From: Bacteroidetes bacterium UBA1312
Lineage (GTDB): Bacteria; Bacteroidota; Bacteroidia; Chitinophagales; Chitinophagaceae
DNA length: 64,000 nt
Reading direction: 5' to 3'
Assembly: GCA_002307135.1 (NCBI GenBank)
Contig: DBTQ01000012.1
Span: 1 to 64,000, forward strand
The translations under genes and the position numbers were made by a program. The notes beneath the pieces were generated by a model. That model saw nothing but the letters and a program-made list of their open reading frames with translations. It was not told where the DNA came from and did no database searches. Positions 28,084-35,657 of the stretch are shown piece after piece. Position 1 is the first letter of the stretch. The number at the start of each line of letters is the position of its first letter.

Positions 28084-29526
28084 TTATTTCAGTGTTGCAA
28101 TATGATTTTCTACTTTTATGAGAAAACCTTTATCACCAAAATCAGATGTACAAACAACATCTTTGCCATTTTTAATAGCCGGATCAAAAACTAAACCGCT
28201 TGCGAGATCATTGATTAATTGATCAATACTATTTTTGACTTCTTGAGGTTTTACAGGTACGGATGTTTGCTTTCCACTTCCCGGCAATCGCTCATATTTT
28301 CTGTTTTCTATTCCGTCGAATTTGTAATAAACTACTTTTCCATTACTTCCAACAACAAATTGATTCAGATAAATATAGTATTCTCCATCTTCCAATCTAT
28401 TGAACAATGTTTTATTTCCCTTGAATAGGCTTTTAACATAGTATTCAATACTGTTTTTAGACAGAGGGGCTTCATCCACGTCCTTATCAGTGAGTATTTT
28501 TTCGTGGTTCATTATTGTGGGAAATGGATCTACTTGCATCATAGCAGTGTCCCATTTACCGGTTGTGGGATCTTGAATAGTAACAGTGTCCGGCGGAGGT
28601 GTTGTCAGCTCAAATACATTTCCTTTGAAGGTTACTTTATTTCCATTCTGAACTCGTTTGTTATCCGAAACATCTTTTGAAAAACATGATACTGAAATAA
28701 CCATAACAGGGATGGCAAGCAGCATTTTACTTTTCGACCAGGTCGATGATTTACGTGTAAGCATAATGATTCTGTTTTTTATGGGTGAACGATGAAATGA
28801 ATGTGCAATACTTGGTGTATTTTGTAAGAAAGATTGCTCTACTAAAAAAGCACCATAATCGGCTAAAGGCGCTGCAACTACAACGTCTGCCTGATACTCG
28901 TGTACCATTAATAATCTTAGTCTGTAGATATAGGGTAATGGATGAAACCAGAAAATAATCTTTACCAACTGAACGACCAAAAGGTCTATGCTATGTAATA
29001 AATGATTGTGGCGCTTTTCGTGCATTAGTATCATAGACAATTGCTCCTCGTCGTATGGTTGCTGCGCACTCAGAAAGATTAAGCCAAATAAAGAAAACGG
29101 ACTGTGTACCTGTTGTGTTTCAATTATATGGAGCCCATCTATATTTGTTTTATTTCCTTCTTTATACAGGCGAATTGTTTTGAGTAAGTCTGCAAGTAAA
29201 ACACATAAGCTCAAGACTACACCGGTTATGTAAATTATCTTCAACCAAAAGATCCAATCTAAACTTTGTGTGGGTTTTATTTGTGCTGCAGTGACTAAAT
29301 ATTTTTTGATTTCGATTGTTCTTTCGAGTCCATTATTGGGGGTCGTTTCTTGGTATAGTCTCTTTTCGTTTTCTAAAGACAAAAATGGAATAAGCATGCC
29401 TCCAATAAGGGTTCCCAGCAGGTAGATTCTGTTGTAATTATGAAATGTATTTCTCCGCAAAAACAAATCGTAGCAGAGTAACGAAAGCAGCCATATAGCT
29501 GAACAGTTGATGAGGTACTGTAGCAT
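28084..29526 (-). CDS. BlaR1/MecR1-type M56 metallopeptidase sensor
   Basis: 480 residues. Four N-terminal membrane helices (about 1-20, 34-50, 93-112, 180-197) surround the zinc protease core: H169-E170-K-R-H173 with a third ligand at E210 in VHEYQAD. A further hydrophobic segment at about 268-285 precedes a periplasmic C-terminal region of 190 residues of unknown type; I see no penicillin-binding serine motif there, so this is not a beta-lactam sensor of the staphylococcal form. It is expected to cleave or inactivate the BlaI-like repressor encoded 2 bp upstream on the same strand. The inducing signal is unknown. Confidence 0.85.
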   Translation of the reverse strand: MLQYLINCSAIWLLSLLCYDLFLRRNTFHNYNRIYLLGTLIGGMLIPFLSLENEKRLYQETTPNNGLERTIEIKKYLVTAAQIKPTQSLDWIFWLKIIYITGVVLSLCVLLADLLKTIRLYKEGNKTNIDGLHIIETQQVHSPFSLFGLIFLSAQQPYDEEQLSMILMHEKRHNHLLHSIDLLVVQLVKIIFWFHPLPYIYRLRLLMVHEYQADVVVAAPLADYGAFLVEQSFLQNTPSIAHSFHRSPIKNRIIMLTRKSSTWSKSKMLLAIPVMVISVSCFSKDVSDNKRVQNGNKVTFKGNVFELTTPPPDTVTIQDPTTGKWDTAMMQVDPFPTIMNHEKILTDKDVDEAPLSKNSIEYYVKSLFKGNKTLFNRLEDGEYYIYLNQFVVGSNGKVVYYKFDGIENRKYERLPGSGKQTSVPVKPQEVKNSIDQLINDLASGLVFDPAIKNGKDVVCTSDFGDKGFLIKVENHIATLK

Positions 29527-29528
29527 AA

Positions 29529-29912
29529 TTATTTCTTTTTATGGTCGTCAATAATTTTCATAATGTCATTCAATTCTTTCAAATTGATGTCTTTATTTTT
29601 TACCAGAAAACTAACCAGTTGTTTTGGTGAACCACCGAAGTATTTTTCCATCAGATTTTGTACGCCATGTGTTGCATAATCTTCTTTTGTAACAATGGGA
29701 AAGTATTCGAATGTTTTTCCATACGCTTTATGGTTTACAAAACCTTTCTTTTCCAAAATGCGTACTACAGAAGATATGGTGCTGTGTGGTATATCCGGTG
29801 TCCCCAATTCATTCATAATATCCCGGACTAAACCTTTTTCTATTTTCCAGATGGCTTGCATTACCTCTTCTTCTGCTTTAGTAAGTTGTTGTAACGTTTT
29901 ATTTAGTTTCAT
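29529..29912 (-). CDS. BlaI/MecI/CopY family transcriptional repressor
   Basis: 127 residues from ATG 29912. Winged helix with LTKAEEEVMQAIWKIEKG at the start and HSTISSVVRILEKKGFVNHKAYGKTFEYFPIV as recognition helix and wing, then a dimerising C-terminal helix pair. A TTG at 29957 would add 15 residues but is upstream of the promoter. It pairs with the M56 protease gene. An inverted repeat ATAC-N6-GTAT lies in its own promoter, consistent with autorepression. Confidence 0.88.
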   Translation of the reverse strand: MKLNKTLQQLTKAEEEVMQAIWKIEKGLVRDIMNELGTPDIPHSTISSVVRILEKKGFVNHKAYGKTFEYFPIVTKEDYATHGVQNLMEKYFGGSPKQLVSFLVKNKDINLKELNDIMKIIDDHKKK

Positions 29913-29916
29913 AACG

Positions 29917-29947
29917 TAAAGATACGTTGTTGTATTTTGTAACCAAA
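29917..29947 (-). promoter_or_regulatory. Promoter and candidate operator of the blaI-blaR1 operon
   Basis: Minus strand: TTTG (29947-29944), 19 bp spacer, TATCTTTA (29924-29917; last base differs from TAnnTTTG). An inverted repeat ATAC-GTTGTT-GTAT at 29922-29935 overlaps the -7 box and spacer, where a BlaI dimer could block RNA polymerase. Known BlaI operators are TACA/TGTA-type repeats, so this is a near match. Confidence 0.6.
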
Positions 29948-30000
29948 TTTTTTTCAAAATTTTTTATTACGAGTGAATGAGCCCAGGAGTTGGATAAATG

Positions 30001-30044
30001 AAAAAGCGAGTATAATTAACCATAAGGTTTACTATACTCGCTTT
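30001..30044 (-). terminator. Terminator after tRNA-Arg
   Basis: Twelve-bp perfect inverted repeat AAAGCGAGTATA (30003-30014) / TATACTCGCTTT (30033-30044), 18-nt loop. On the minus strand the stem is followed by a T run, 1 bp after the tRNA 3' end. Confidence 0.8.
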
Positions 30045-30045
30045 G

Positions 30046-30117
30046 TGGTCCTGCCAAGAATCGAACTTGGATCTAAAGTTTAGGAAACTTCTATTCTATC
30101 CATTGAACTACAGAACC
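30046..30117 (-). tRNA. tRNA-Arg (anticodon CCT)
   Basis: Folds as a cloverleaf on the minus strand: acceptor GGTTCTG/CAGGACC with one G-T pair, D stem GTTC/GAAT, anticodon stem GAAGT/ACTTT with loop TTCCTAA (anticodon CCT, codon AGG), T arm CCAAG-TTCGATT-CTTGG, discriminator A. The CCA end is not encoded. A terminator hairpin lies just downstream. Confidence 0.93.
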
Positions 30118-30174
30118 AAATTGTTTAGGAATGCAAAGGTAATTGTCTATGTACAAATTACCCACTCTATTTTG

Positions 30175-30747
30175 TCAATTTTGAAAGCTATTGGCCCAAT
30201 TGTTTAACATCATCTGGCCTGATTGGGTACCAATACTTTCAGGGTGAAATTGTATCCCTATCAATGGCAGACTTTTGTGCGCACAGGCCATTACGATATG
30301 ATCGTCGAGCGAATGAGCAATGGCGACCATCTCGGAATTTTCTTTCAAATCTATAGCCAACGAATGATAACGCATTACCTCAAATGGATTGCTGATACGA
30401 GTAAACAAATTGTGGCTATCGTGTGCTACCATACTCGTTTTACCATGCATTGGGGCTGGCAAATGTATTAATGGCGCACCAAAAAACATGCCTAATGCCT
30501 GATGGCCTAAGCAAATACCCAATATTGGAATTTTATCGTGAAAATGAGCAATAGCATCTAGTGAAATTCCTGCTTGTAGCGGCGTTTGTGGACCTGGTGA
30601 AATAATAAGCCGTGATGGGTTGATCGCAGCTAGTTCATGTACGGACACCTCGTCATTACGTAATACTATGCATTCATGACCCGTAAGTAGCAAATAGTGA
30701 TGCAGTATGTAAGTGAATGAATCGTAATTATCGAGGAGTACCCACAT
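30175..30747 (-). CDS. Glutamine amidotransferase subunit of aminodeoxychorismate/anthranilate synthase
   Basis: 190 residues, class I glutamine amidotransferase. N-terminal LLDNYDSFTY, oxyanion PGP, nucleophile Cys79 in GICLGHQALG, and His168/Glu170 in FHPES. It supplies ammonia to PabB (folate) or TrpE (tryptophan); sequence alone does not separate PabA from TrpG, and neither partner gene is in the window. Its start overlaps the end of the cvpA gene by 20 bp, so the two are translationally coupled. Confidence 0.88.
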   Translation of the reverse strand: MWVLLDNYDSFTYILHHYLLLTGHECIVLRNDEVSVHELAAINPSRLIISPGPQTPLQAGISLDAIAHFHDKIPILGICLGHQALGMFFGAPLIHLPAPMHGKTSMVAHDSHNLFTRISNPFEVMRYHSLAIDLKENSEMVAIAHSLDDHIVMACAHKSLPLIGIQFHPESIGTQSGQMMLNNWANSFQN

Positions 30748-31285
30748 GCTCAGGTAATTGCTGGTTTACATTATTGAAAAAGTGGCTCATATCACCAAAA
30801 ATATTCTTAGCAAAAGGAAGGATACTACCTATTTTGTCGAATACCCATGGCGCAATAGGCTTTACATAATTGTATGTTTTGGATGCTACTACTGTTTCCG
30901 GAGCAAGAATATGACCATGGTTGAATAACCATAACACAGAGCTCCAAACAGTAATTCCAATAAATGAATACAAAATGCCACCTATTAATTTATTGACACC
31001 ACCTAATAAAATAGTACTAGTAAACTTTTCAATCATCTTCGCTAACATGCGTGACAACCACAATACGCCAATAAACAATATTGCATAGCTAATAATGGGA
31101 GCCAAAGCAGTTGATGCCCATCCTTTTTCGAATAAGTAAGACGATAGTTTTGCAGAAAGAGCCATAGCGCAAGTAATGCCCAACAATATGCCCAATAGTG
31201 AAAAGGCGGCTACAATAATCCCTTTCTTGTAGCCGCGTATAAATAGTAAAATGATAATGCTGATAGCAATAATATCGAGGGTCAT
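30728..31285 (-). CDS. CvpA family membrane protein
   Basis: 185 residues with four membrane helices (about 1-20, 24-45, 60-82, 98-120) and the early family motif IIAISIIILLFIRGYKKGI followed by AFSLLGILLG. CvpA is linked with colicin V production in E. coli and with envelope homeostasis elsewhere; the precise role here is unknown. It lies 12 bp after the YqeY gene and overlaps the amidotransferase gene. Confidence 0.82.
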   Translation of the reverse strand: MTLDIIAISIIILLFIRGYKKGIIVAAFSLLGILLGITCAMALSAKLSSYLFEKGWASTALAPIISYAILFIGVLWLSRMLAKMIEKFTSTILLGGVNKLIGGILYSFIGITVWSSVLWLFNHGHILAPETVVASKTYNYVKPIAPWVFDKIGSILPFAKNIFGDMSHFFNNVNQQLPEHVGTPR

Positions 31286-31297
31286 TATTTGAATCCG

Positions 31298-31753
31298 TTA
31301 ATTGCCCGACAATAATGCTTTTACCGTTTCTGAGATGGCTTTTCCTTCTGCTTTTCCGGCTAATTGTTTAGAAGCTACGCCCATTACCTTTCCCATATCG
31401 GCGGCCGATGTGGCACCCACCTGAGCAATAATGGCTTGAATATTGCTACGTAACTCTTCAATACTCATCTGTGCAGGTAAGAATTTTTCTATGACAATTA
31501 ATTCCTCCCGTTCTTTTGCAGCGAGATCCTCCCGGTTTTGCTGTACAAAAATATCCAAAGAATCGCGGCGTTGTTTTGCCATTTTTTGTAGCATTTTCAA
31601 CTCTACCGCCTCAGTTACTTCACCGGTAAAACCTTCGGATGTCTTCTCATTAAGTATAGCGGCTTTTATAGCGCGGAGCGTGCGCAAAGCCACCTCATCT
31701 TTAGCTTTCATGGCTTCTTTCAATTGCTCCATTACTTTTGCTTCTAACGACAT
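31298..31753 (-). CDS. GatB/YqeY domain protein
   Basis: 151 residues, all helical. Matches the YqeY family: MSLEAKVMEQLKEAMKAKDEVALRTLRAIKAAI at the start, EEELIVIEKFLPAQMS-type centre and DMGKVMGVASKQLAGKAEGKAIS at the end. The family shares the tRNA-binding tail domain of GatB but is free-standing; function is unsettled, perhaps linked with tRNA amidation. Part of a minus-strand cluster with cvpA and gldC. Confidence 0.88.
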   Translation of the reverse strand: MSLEAKVMEQLKEAMKAKDEVALRTLRAIKAAILNEKTSEGFTGEVTEAVELKMLQKMAKQRRDSLDIFVQQNREDLAAKEREELIVIEKFLPAQMSIEELRSNIQAIIAQVGATSAADMGKVMGVASKQLAGKAEGKAISETVKALLSGN

Positions 31754-31781
31754 ATCGGGTAAGTTTTTGTTTAAAAATATA

Positions 31782-32123
31782 TTACGCTTCTTTATTCAGT
31801 GCTTCGGCAGCTTGCTGATGGAACTTTTTTGCAAAGTCTTTGATAGATGTTGCTAATTCTGTATTTTTTGTAGCTCGGGCAAAAGTGTCTGCCATACCAA
31901 AGAAAGTCTGATAGAAGAAATCGTTCATTTCATCTACCATCATTTTTTGTGTCCAAAGATCTATACGTAAAGCAGATTTCTCTTCACCATCCCAAATGCC
32001 CAATAGAATTGCTTTTGCTTTTTGCATGCCATCTACGCCACCGTCCGGTGCATTCCATTCGATAAGCTCTGGCATCTTATCTGCATCAAGTGTTACATCA
32101 ATATTGATTGTTGATTTGTTCAT
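31782..32123 (-). CDS. gldC: Gliding motility protein GldC
   Basis: 113 residues. Recognised from the family pattern NIDVTLDADKMPELIEWNAPDGG, then LLGIWDGEEKSALRIDLWT and MVDEMNDFFYQTFFGMADTF. GldC is a soluble protein stabilising the gliding machinery in Flavobacterium, where it lies next to gldB; here gldB is not adjacent. Its presence together with many T9SS cargo genes suggests a gliding or T9SS-competent organism, although no core sprA/porV/gldKLMN gene is in the window. Confidence 0.85.
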   Translation of the reverse strand: MNKSTINIDVTLDADKMPELIEWNAPDGGVDGMQKAKAILLGIWDGEEKSALRIDLWTQKMMVDEMNDFFYQTFFGMADTFARATKNTELATSIKDFAKKFHQQAAEALNKEA

Positions 32124-32180
32124 TTTGTCCTGTTTGTATTTTTAATTACTATTACTACATTATTGTAAAAAGAGTGAGTG

Positions 32181-32906
32181 TTATACTCGCTTCATGTTTT
32201 TATTGAGTTGGTTGACACATGCGGTCATATCCTTTGGTAACGGGGCTTCTACAATTATTTCTTTTCCGTCTTCTTTGTAGAACATAAGTCGATAAGCATG
32301 TAGTGCTAATCTGCTGAGTAAAGGTTTTTCCTCTTCATCTTTGCCAGACATACGGTATTTTTTCTTGATGCCGGAAAGCAGGAACGGTAAGCCATCACCA
32401 TACAAATCGTCAGCTACAATAGGATGTCCAATTGATTGCATGTGCACACGTATCTGGTGTGTGCGTCCGGTATGTATTTGAAATTGTAATAGGGTATGTA
32501 AAGGCCATTGTTCTACTACTTTATAATCTGTAATTGATTCCTTGCCGTGCCGCGTTACTACCATTTTTCCCTTTACTGCCGGGTGTTCGGCGATCGGCTT
32601 TTCTATTGTTCCCGATTCTGTGAGTACTCTCCCATGTACCAATCCGGCATAAAATTTGCCCACATTGTGTTCTTGAAACAATTGTGACATATAACGATGG
32701 GCTGTTTCATTTTTTGCAAAACAAAGCACACCACTAGTATCTCTGTCTAGGCGATGAATAACCCATATTTTTTGTTGGGTTTTGAGTTCTAACAATTTAT
32801 TGATGGACGGAGCATCTGTATTGAAGCGGTCAGGAATAACAGGTATTCCAGCTGGCTTGTTCACCACTATTAGATCGTCGTCTTCGTATAAAATTTCCAA
32901 ATTCAT
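32181..32906 (-). CDS. RluA family pseudouridine synthase
   Basis: 241 residues. Catalytic Asp54 in HRLDRDTSG, preceded by VVNKPAGIPVIP and followed by KFYAGLVHGR and HQIRVHMQSIGHPIVADDLYG. No S4 domain precedes the catalytic part, as in the shorter RluA/TruC-like members. It isomerises uridine in rRNA or tRNA; the site is not predictable. A TAACTTTG promoter element lies 8 bp before the ATG. Confidence 0.9.
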   Translation of the reverse strand: MNLEILYEDDDLIVVNKPAGIPVIPDRFNTDAPSINKLLELKTQQKIWVIHRLDRDTSGVLCFAKNETAHRYMSQLFQEHNVGKFYAGLVHGRVLTESGTIEKPIAEHPAVKGKMVVTRHGKESITDYKVVEQWPLHTLLQFQIHTGRTHQIRVHMQSIGHPIVADDLYGDGLPFLLSGIKKKYRMSGKDEEEKPLLSRLALHAYRLMFYKEDGKEIIVEAPLPKDMTACVNQLNKNMKRV

Positions 32907-32914
32907 TTCGGCGG

Positions 32915-32922
32915 CAAAGTTA
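32915..32922 (-). promoter_or_regulatory. -7 promoter element of rluA-family gene
   Basis: TAACTTTG on the minus strand, 8 bp upstream of ATG 32906, giving a leader of only a few bases. No clear -33 element. Confidence 0.5.
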
Positions 32923-32973
32923 ATCCAATCTGCTTATTAAAGCAGCTGCATCGCTTATTTAGCTTTATGGCGA

Positions 32974-33504
32974 TTATTTCAATGCTCTAATGGCGGCTAA
33001 TGATTGTTCCAGACGTTCAGCTTCATTCCCGCTTACATTTATCCATGGGATGCCAGATGCCTGAACTATATCCTTATAAATGTTATAAAAATAAAAACGC
33101 ATTTCGGGGTCGCCATGTTCTCGCTGTGCATCTTCATCTGCGATCCAGGGCATATCGATGTCACAAAGCACGTAAAAATCGTATTTACGAATAGCAATCT
33201 GTTCCAAAATCCAGTTGGCAACTGTTCCATACTTATGTTCGCTCCAAACCTTCAGCACATATAGATCAGTGTCACAAATCAGGTATTTATTCGCTTGTTG
33301 ACAGTACTGATTTTCCGATTCGACTTGACCTTTAGCTATTGCTAAAAGGTCTTGTTGATCATAAATGTTTTTTTTATTAACGAGGTATTCGCGTGCAAAT
33401 TCTTTTACCCAAATGGTTTGTAATCGTTCGGCCAATGCCGCACTCAACGTACTTTTTCCTGTAGATTCCGGACCTATTACGACTATTTTTTTTATTTGAT
33501 CCAA
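32974..33504 (-). CDS. NadR-like AAA ATPase / ribosylnicotinamide kinase domain protein with TTG start
   Basis: 176 residues. P-loop GPESTGKST (11-19), then EFAREYLV, DTDLYVLKVWSEHKYG and LCDIDMPWIADEDAQREHG, the pattern of the NadR C-terminal kinase domain that phosphorylates nicotinamide riboside. The NMN adenylyltransferase domain and the DNA-binding domain of enterobacterial NadR are absent. The only in-frame initiator between the upstream stop and the P-loop is TTG at 33504, and a promoter at 33562-33533 places transcription start near 33527, so TTG is the start. Confidence 0.82.
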   Translation of the reverse strand: MDQIKKIVVIGPESTGKSTLSAALAERLQTIWVKEFAREYLVNKKNIYDQQDLLAIAKGQVESENQYCQQANKYLICDTDLYVLKVWSEHKYGTVANWILEQIAIRKYDFYVLCDIDMPWIADEDAQREHGDPEMRFYFYNIYKDIVQASGIPWINVSGNEAERLEQSLAAIRALK

Positions 33505-33532
33505 TTGCTTTGTGGCTACTTTAAAGTTTAAA

Positions 33533-33562
33533 CAAAATTAAGCAGTATAGTTATAGTAACAA
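33533..33562 (-). promoter_or_regulatory. Promoter of the nadR-like gene
   Basis: Minus strand: TTG (33562-33560), 19 bp, TAATTTTG (33540-33533). Leader of about 23 nt to the TTG start at 33504. Confidence 0.7.
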
Positions 33563-33583
33563 CTTTAACTGATTACATAAGAA

Positions 33584-33609
33584 ACCCTCAGTAACGCATT
33601 ACTGAGGGT
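33584..33609 (-). terminator. Terminator of the first propeller protein gene
   Basis: Eleven-bp perfect stem ACCCTCAGTAA (33584-33594) / TTACTGAGGGT (33599-33609) with a 4-nt loop, 22 bp after the stop at 33632, minus strand. Confidence 0.8.
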
Positions 33610-33631
33610 CTGAAAAAAGTAAACCAGAAAC

Positions 33632-35341
33632 TTATTTTTTCACTATTCTTTGTTGTGCAATTATTTCATTATTGTTCATCACTTGTACAAAATATAAGCC
33701 ACTAGGATATTGTTGCAGATTTAGTGTGCTTGGAGTGTTGTTTGCTCTTTCTTCAATGATTATTTGCCCTAATGAATTGAATACTTGTATCGTAATATTG
33801 TTTATTGATAAGCCGCCCAATTCAATTTGTATGATTCCATTTGTAGGATTGGGGTAAATTGCAATTTTATTAATAAGTGTGTTCTCTTCTATAGCAGTGG
33901 TATTGCTTTGGCTCATTTTGTGTACGAAAATATCAGCAGCACCAGCAGAGTTTAAATTAAGTGTACCTGAAGTACTTGGGTCGAAATTAGCGGTTCCTTC
34001 AAAATAGCCGGTAGTATAAATATTACCGGAGTTATTGACATAAATAGAACTTCCTTCAACATCTAAATTGCCCCCCATACTTTTTGCCCATACAAAGTTC
34101 CCGGCTGTATTTAATTTTGAGATAAACACATCATTACCACCTGTGGCGCTACCCAAACTATAAACGCCTGCTCCAGGATCGAAATCTACACTTCCTTTGA
34201 AATAGCCTGTGGTATATACGTTATTTGACGAGTCTAAGGCAATAGATGCGCCATTATCATTTGATGCGCCTCCAATTTGTTTAGCCCAAACAAAATTTCC
34301 GGCTGTATTTAATTTTGAAATAAAGATATCGGAGCTTCCGGTGGCGCTCAAATTAAATACTCCGCCATTTGGGTCGAAATTAGCGGTTCCATTAAATCTG
34401 CCGGTAGTATAAACATTGCCTTTTACATCTACTGCAATACCGGACTGATAATCGTCGGAAGTGCCGCCCATGTGTTTGGCCCAAATAAAATTACCGGAAG
34501 AATCTAGTTTTGAAATAAACATGTCGGCAGATCCTGCTGAGGTAAAAGATGCAGAGCCAAAGGTTGGATCGAAATTAGCGGTTCCCCAAAAATAGCCCGA
34601 AGTATATACATTATTTGAGGTATCTATTGCAATAGCAACACCATAATCATTTGAGCTTCCCCCCATTTTCTTAGCCCAGACAAAATTTCCGGAAGGATCT
34701 AATTTTGAAACAAAAACATCGGCAGATCCTGATGCAGTTAAATAAGCTGTTCCTGCGTTGGGGTCAAAATCTACACTTCCATTGAATGAACCAGTAGTAT
34801 ATATGTTTCCTGATTTGTCTATGGCGATGGATAGTGCTTTGTCATCATCGCTGCCCCCTATCGTTTTTGCCCAAACAAAGTTACCTGAGGAATCTAATTT
34901 CGAAATAAAAATATCCTCGCCGCCCATTGAACCTAAAAATGCAGTACCTGTTCCGGGGTCAAAATCTACAGTCCCAAAAAATGTACCTGTCGTATAAATA
35001 TTGCCCTGCTTGTCAACCGCTATCGAATAGGCATAATCACTTGATGTTCCTGCAAGTGCTCTCGCCCAAACGAAATTTCCAGCAGCATCCAATTTTGTAA
35101 TAAAAACATTACTAGTTCCCGCTGAGGTTAGATTAAATGTTTTGGTGGGATGCGGGTCAAAATCTACCGTTCCCTGAAAAGATCCGGAACAGTATATACT
35201 TCCCGACTTACTGACTGCAATAGAGTTTCCATAATCTCCAAATGTTCCTCCCATACTTTTAGCCCATTCTAGGCTGGGAGATTGTGCATGGGCACATAGG
35301 CACGTGACTATAACGCCAGCAAGTGCTGTTAATTTTTTCAT
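33632..35341 (-). CDS. Secreted seven-repeat SBBP beta-propeller protein with T9SS sorting domain (paralogue 1)
   Basis: 569 residues. Signal peptide of about 19 residues (ends CAHAQ). Seven repeats of about 60 residues, each with the pattern GNIYTTGxFxGTVDFDP then DIFISKLDxxGNFVWAK, fit a seven-bladed SBBP propeller; the Asp-rich DFDPxxG loops could bind calcium. The C-terminal 75 residues (AIYPNPTNGIIQIEL to IIAQQRIVKK) are a T9SS type A sorting domain, so the protein should reach the cell surface or medium. Divergently duplicated in the next gene upstream. Function unknown; adhesion is only a guess. Confidence 0.88.
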   Translation of the reverse strand: MKKLTALAGVIVTCLCAHAQSPSLEWAKSMGGTFGDYGNSIAVSKSGSIYCSGSFQGTVDFDPHPTKTFNLTSAGTSNVFITKLDAAGNFVWARALAGTSSDYAYSIAVDKQGNIYTTGTFFGTVDFDPGTGTAFLGSMGGEDIFISKLDSSGNFVWAKTIGGSDDDKALSIAIDKSGNIYTTGSFNGSVDFDPNAGTAYLTASGSADVFVSKLDPSGNFVWAKKMGGSSNDYGVAIAIDTSNNVYTSGYFWGTANFDPTFGSASFTSAGSADMFISKLDSSGNFIWAKHMGGTSDDYQSGIAVDVKGNVYTTGRFNGTANFDPNGGVFNLSATGSSDIFISKLNTAGNFVWAKQIGGASNDNGASIALDSSNNVYTTGYFKGSVDFDPGAGVYSLGSATGGNDVFISKLNTAGNFVWAKSMGGNLDVEGSSIYVNNSGNIYTTGYFEGTANFDPSTSGTLNLNSAGAADIFVHKMSQSNTTAIEENTLINKIAIYPNPTNGIIQIELGGLSINNITIQVFNSLGQIIIEERANNTPSTLNLQQYPSGLYFVQVMNNNEIIAQQRIVKK

Positions 35342-35444
35342 GGTTGAGGTGTTTTAGGTGTATAGTGTAAATTCCAAATTTTACTTGGGAACTCATTGAT
35401 TAAGACGTTAGTTCAGAAAAAATGGTTGGGTTGTATTTTTATTT

Positions 35445-35569
35445 TTTTTAAAAAAGTTAAAACATCAAAGTCATATTTTATTTTAGAATGCTAGACACTA
35501 CTTTGGGCAACAAATCAATTTATCATCATGGAGCAGACAGCTTCTTCTTTAGACATTCGCGAACTCAAC
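35445..35569 (+). repeat. Direct repeat copy A: moxR upstream region and first codons
   Basis: About 125 bp nearly identical to 37458-37583 (copy B), with five substitutions and one indel by eye. It contains 83 bp of the moxR 5' flank and the first 14 codons. Copy A's promoter box reads TACTTTGG where copy B has TACTTTTG. Confidence 0.9.
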
Positions 35570-35650
35570 AAAAATTATAACAGAATAAAAACCCGTGGTA
35601 ATAACAAAAAAGCGCAACAATTGTTTGTTGCGCTTTTTGAAAAAGAATAA
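35528..35650 (+). pseudogene. Truncated moxR 5' relic
   Basis: ATG and the first 14 codons (MEQTASSLDIRELN) equal the start of the intact moxR at 37542; then similarity stops and the frame continues for 26 unrelated codons to TAA at 35648-35650, passing through a terminator hairpin. The damaged promoter box and lack of any AAA motif argue that it is a relic, not a 40-residue gene. Confidence 0.75.
35606..35638. terminator. Terminator of the second propeller protein gene
   Basis: Fourteen-bp stem AAAAAGCGCAACAA / TTGTTGCGCTTTTT (about 35607-35638) with short loop and T/A tracts on both sides, 20 bp after the stop at 35658 on the minus strand. Confidence 0.85.
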
Positions 35651-35657
35651 ATAAAAG

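Noticed and set aside
30001..30117. tRNA-Arg 3' end as an integration (att) site
   Set aside because: No integrase or duplicated tRNA 3' segment is visible; the adjacent inverted repeat is explained as a terminator.
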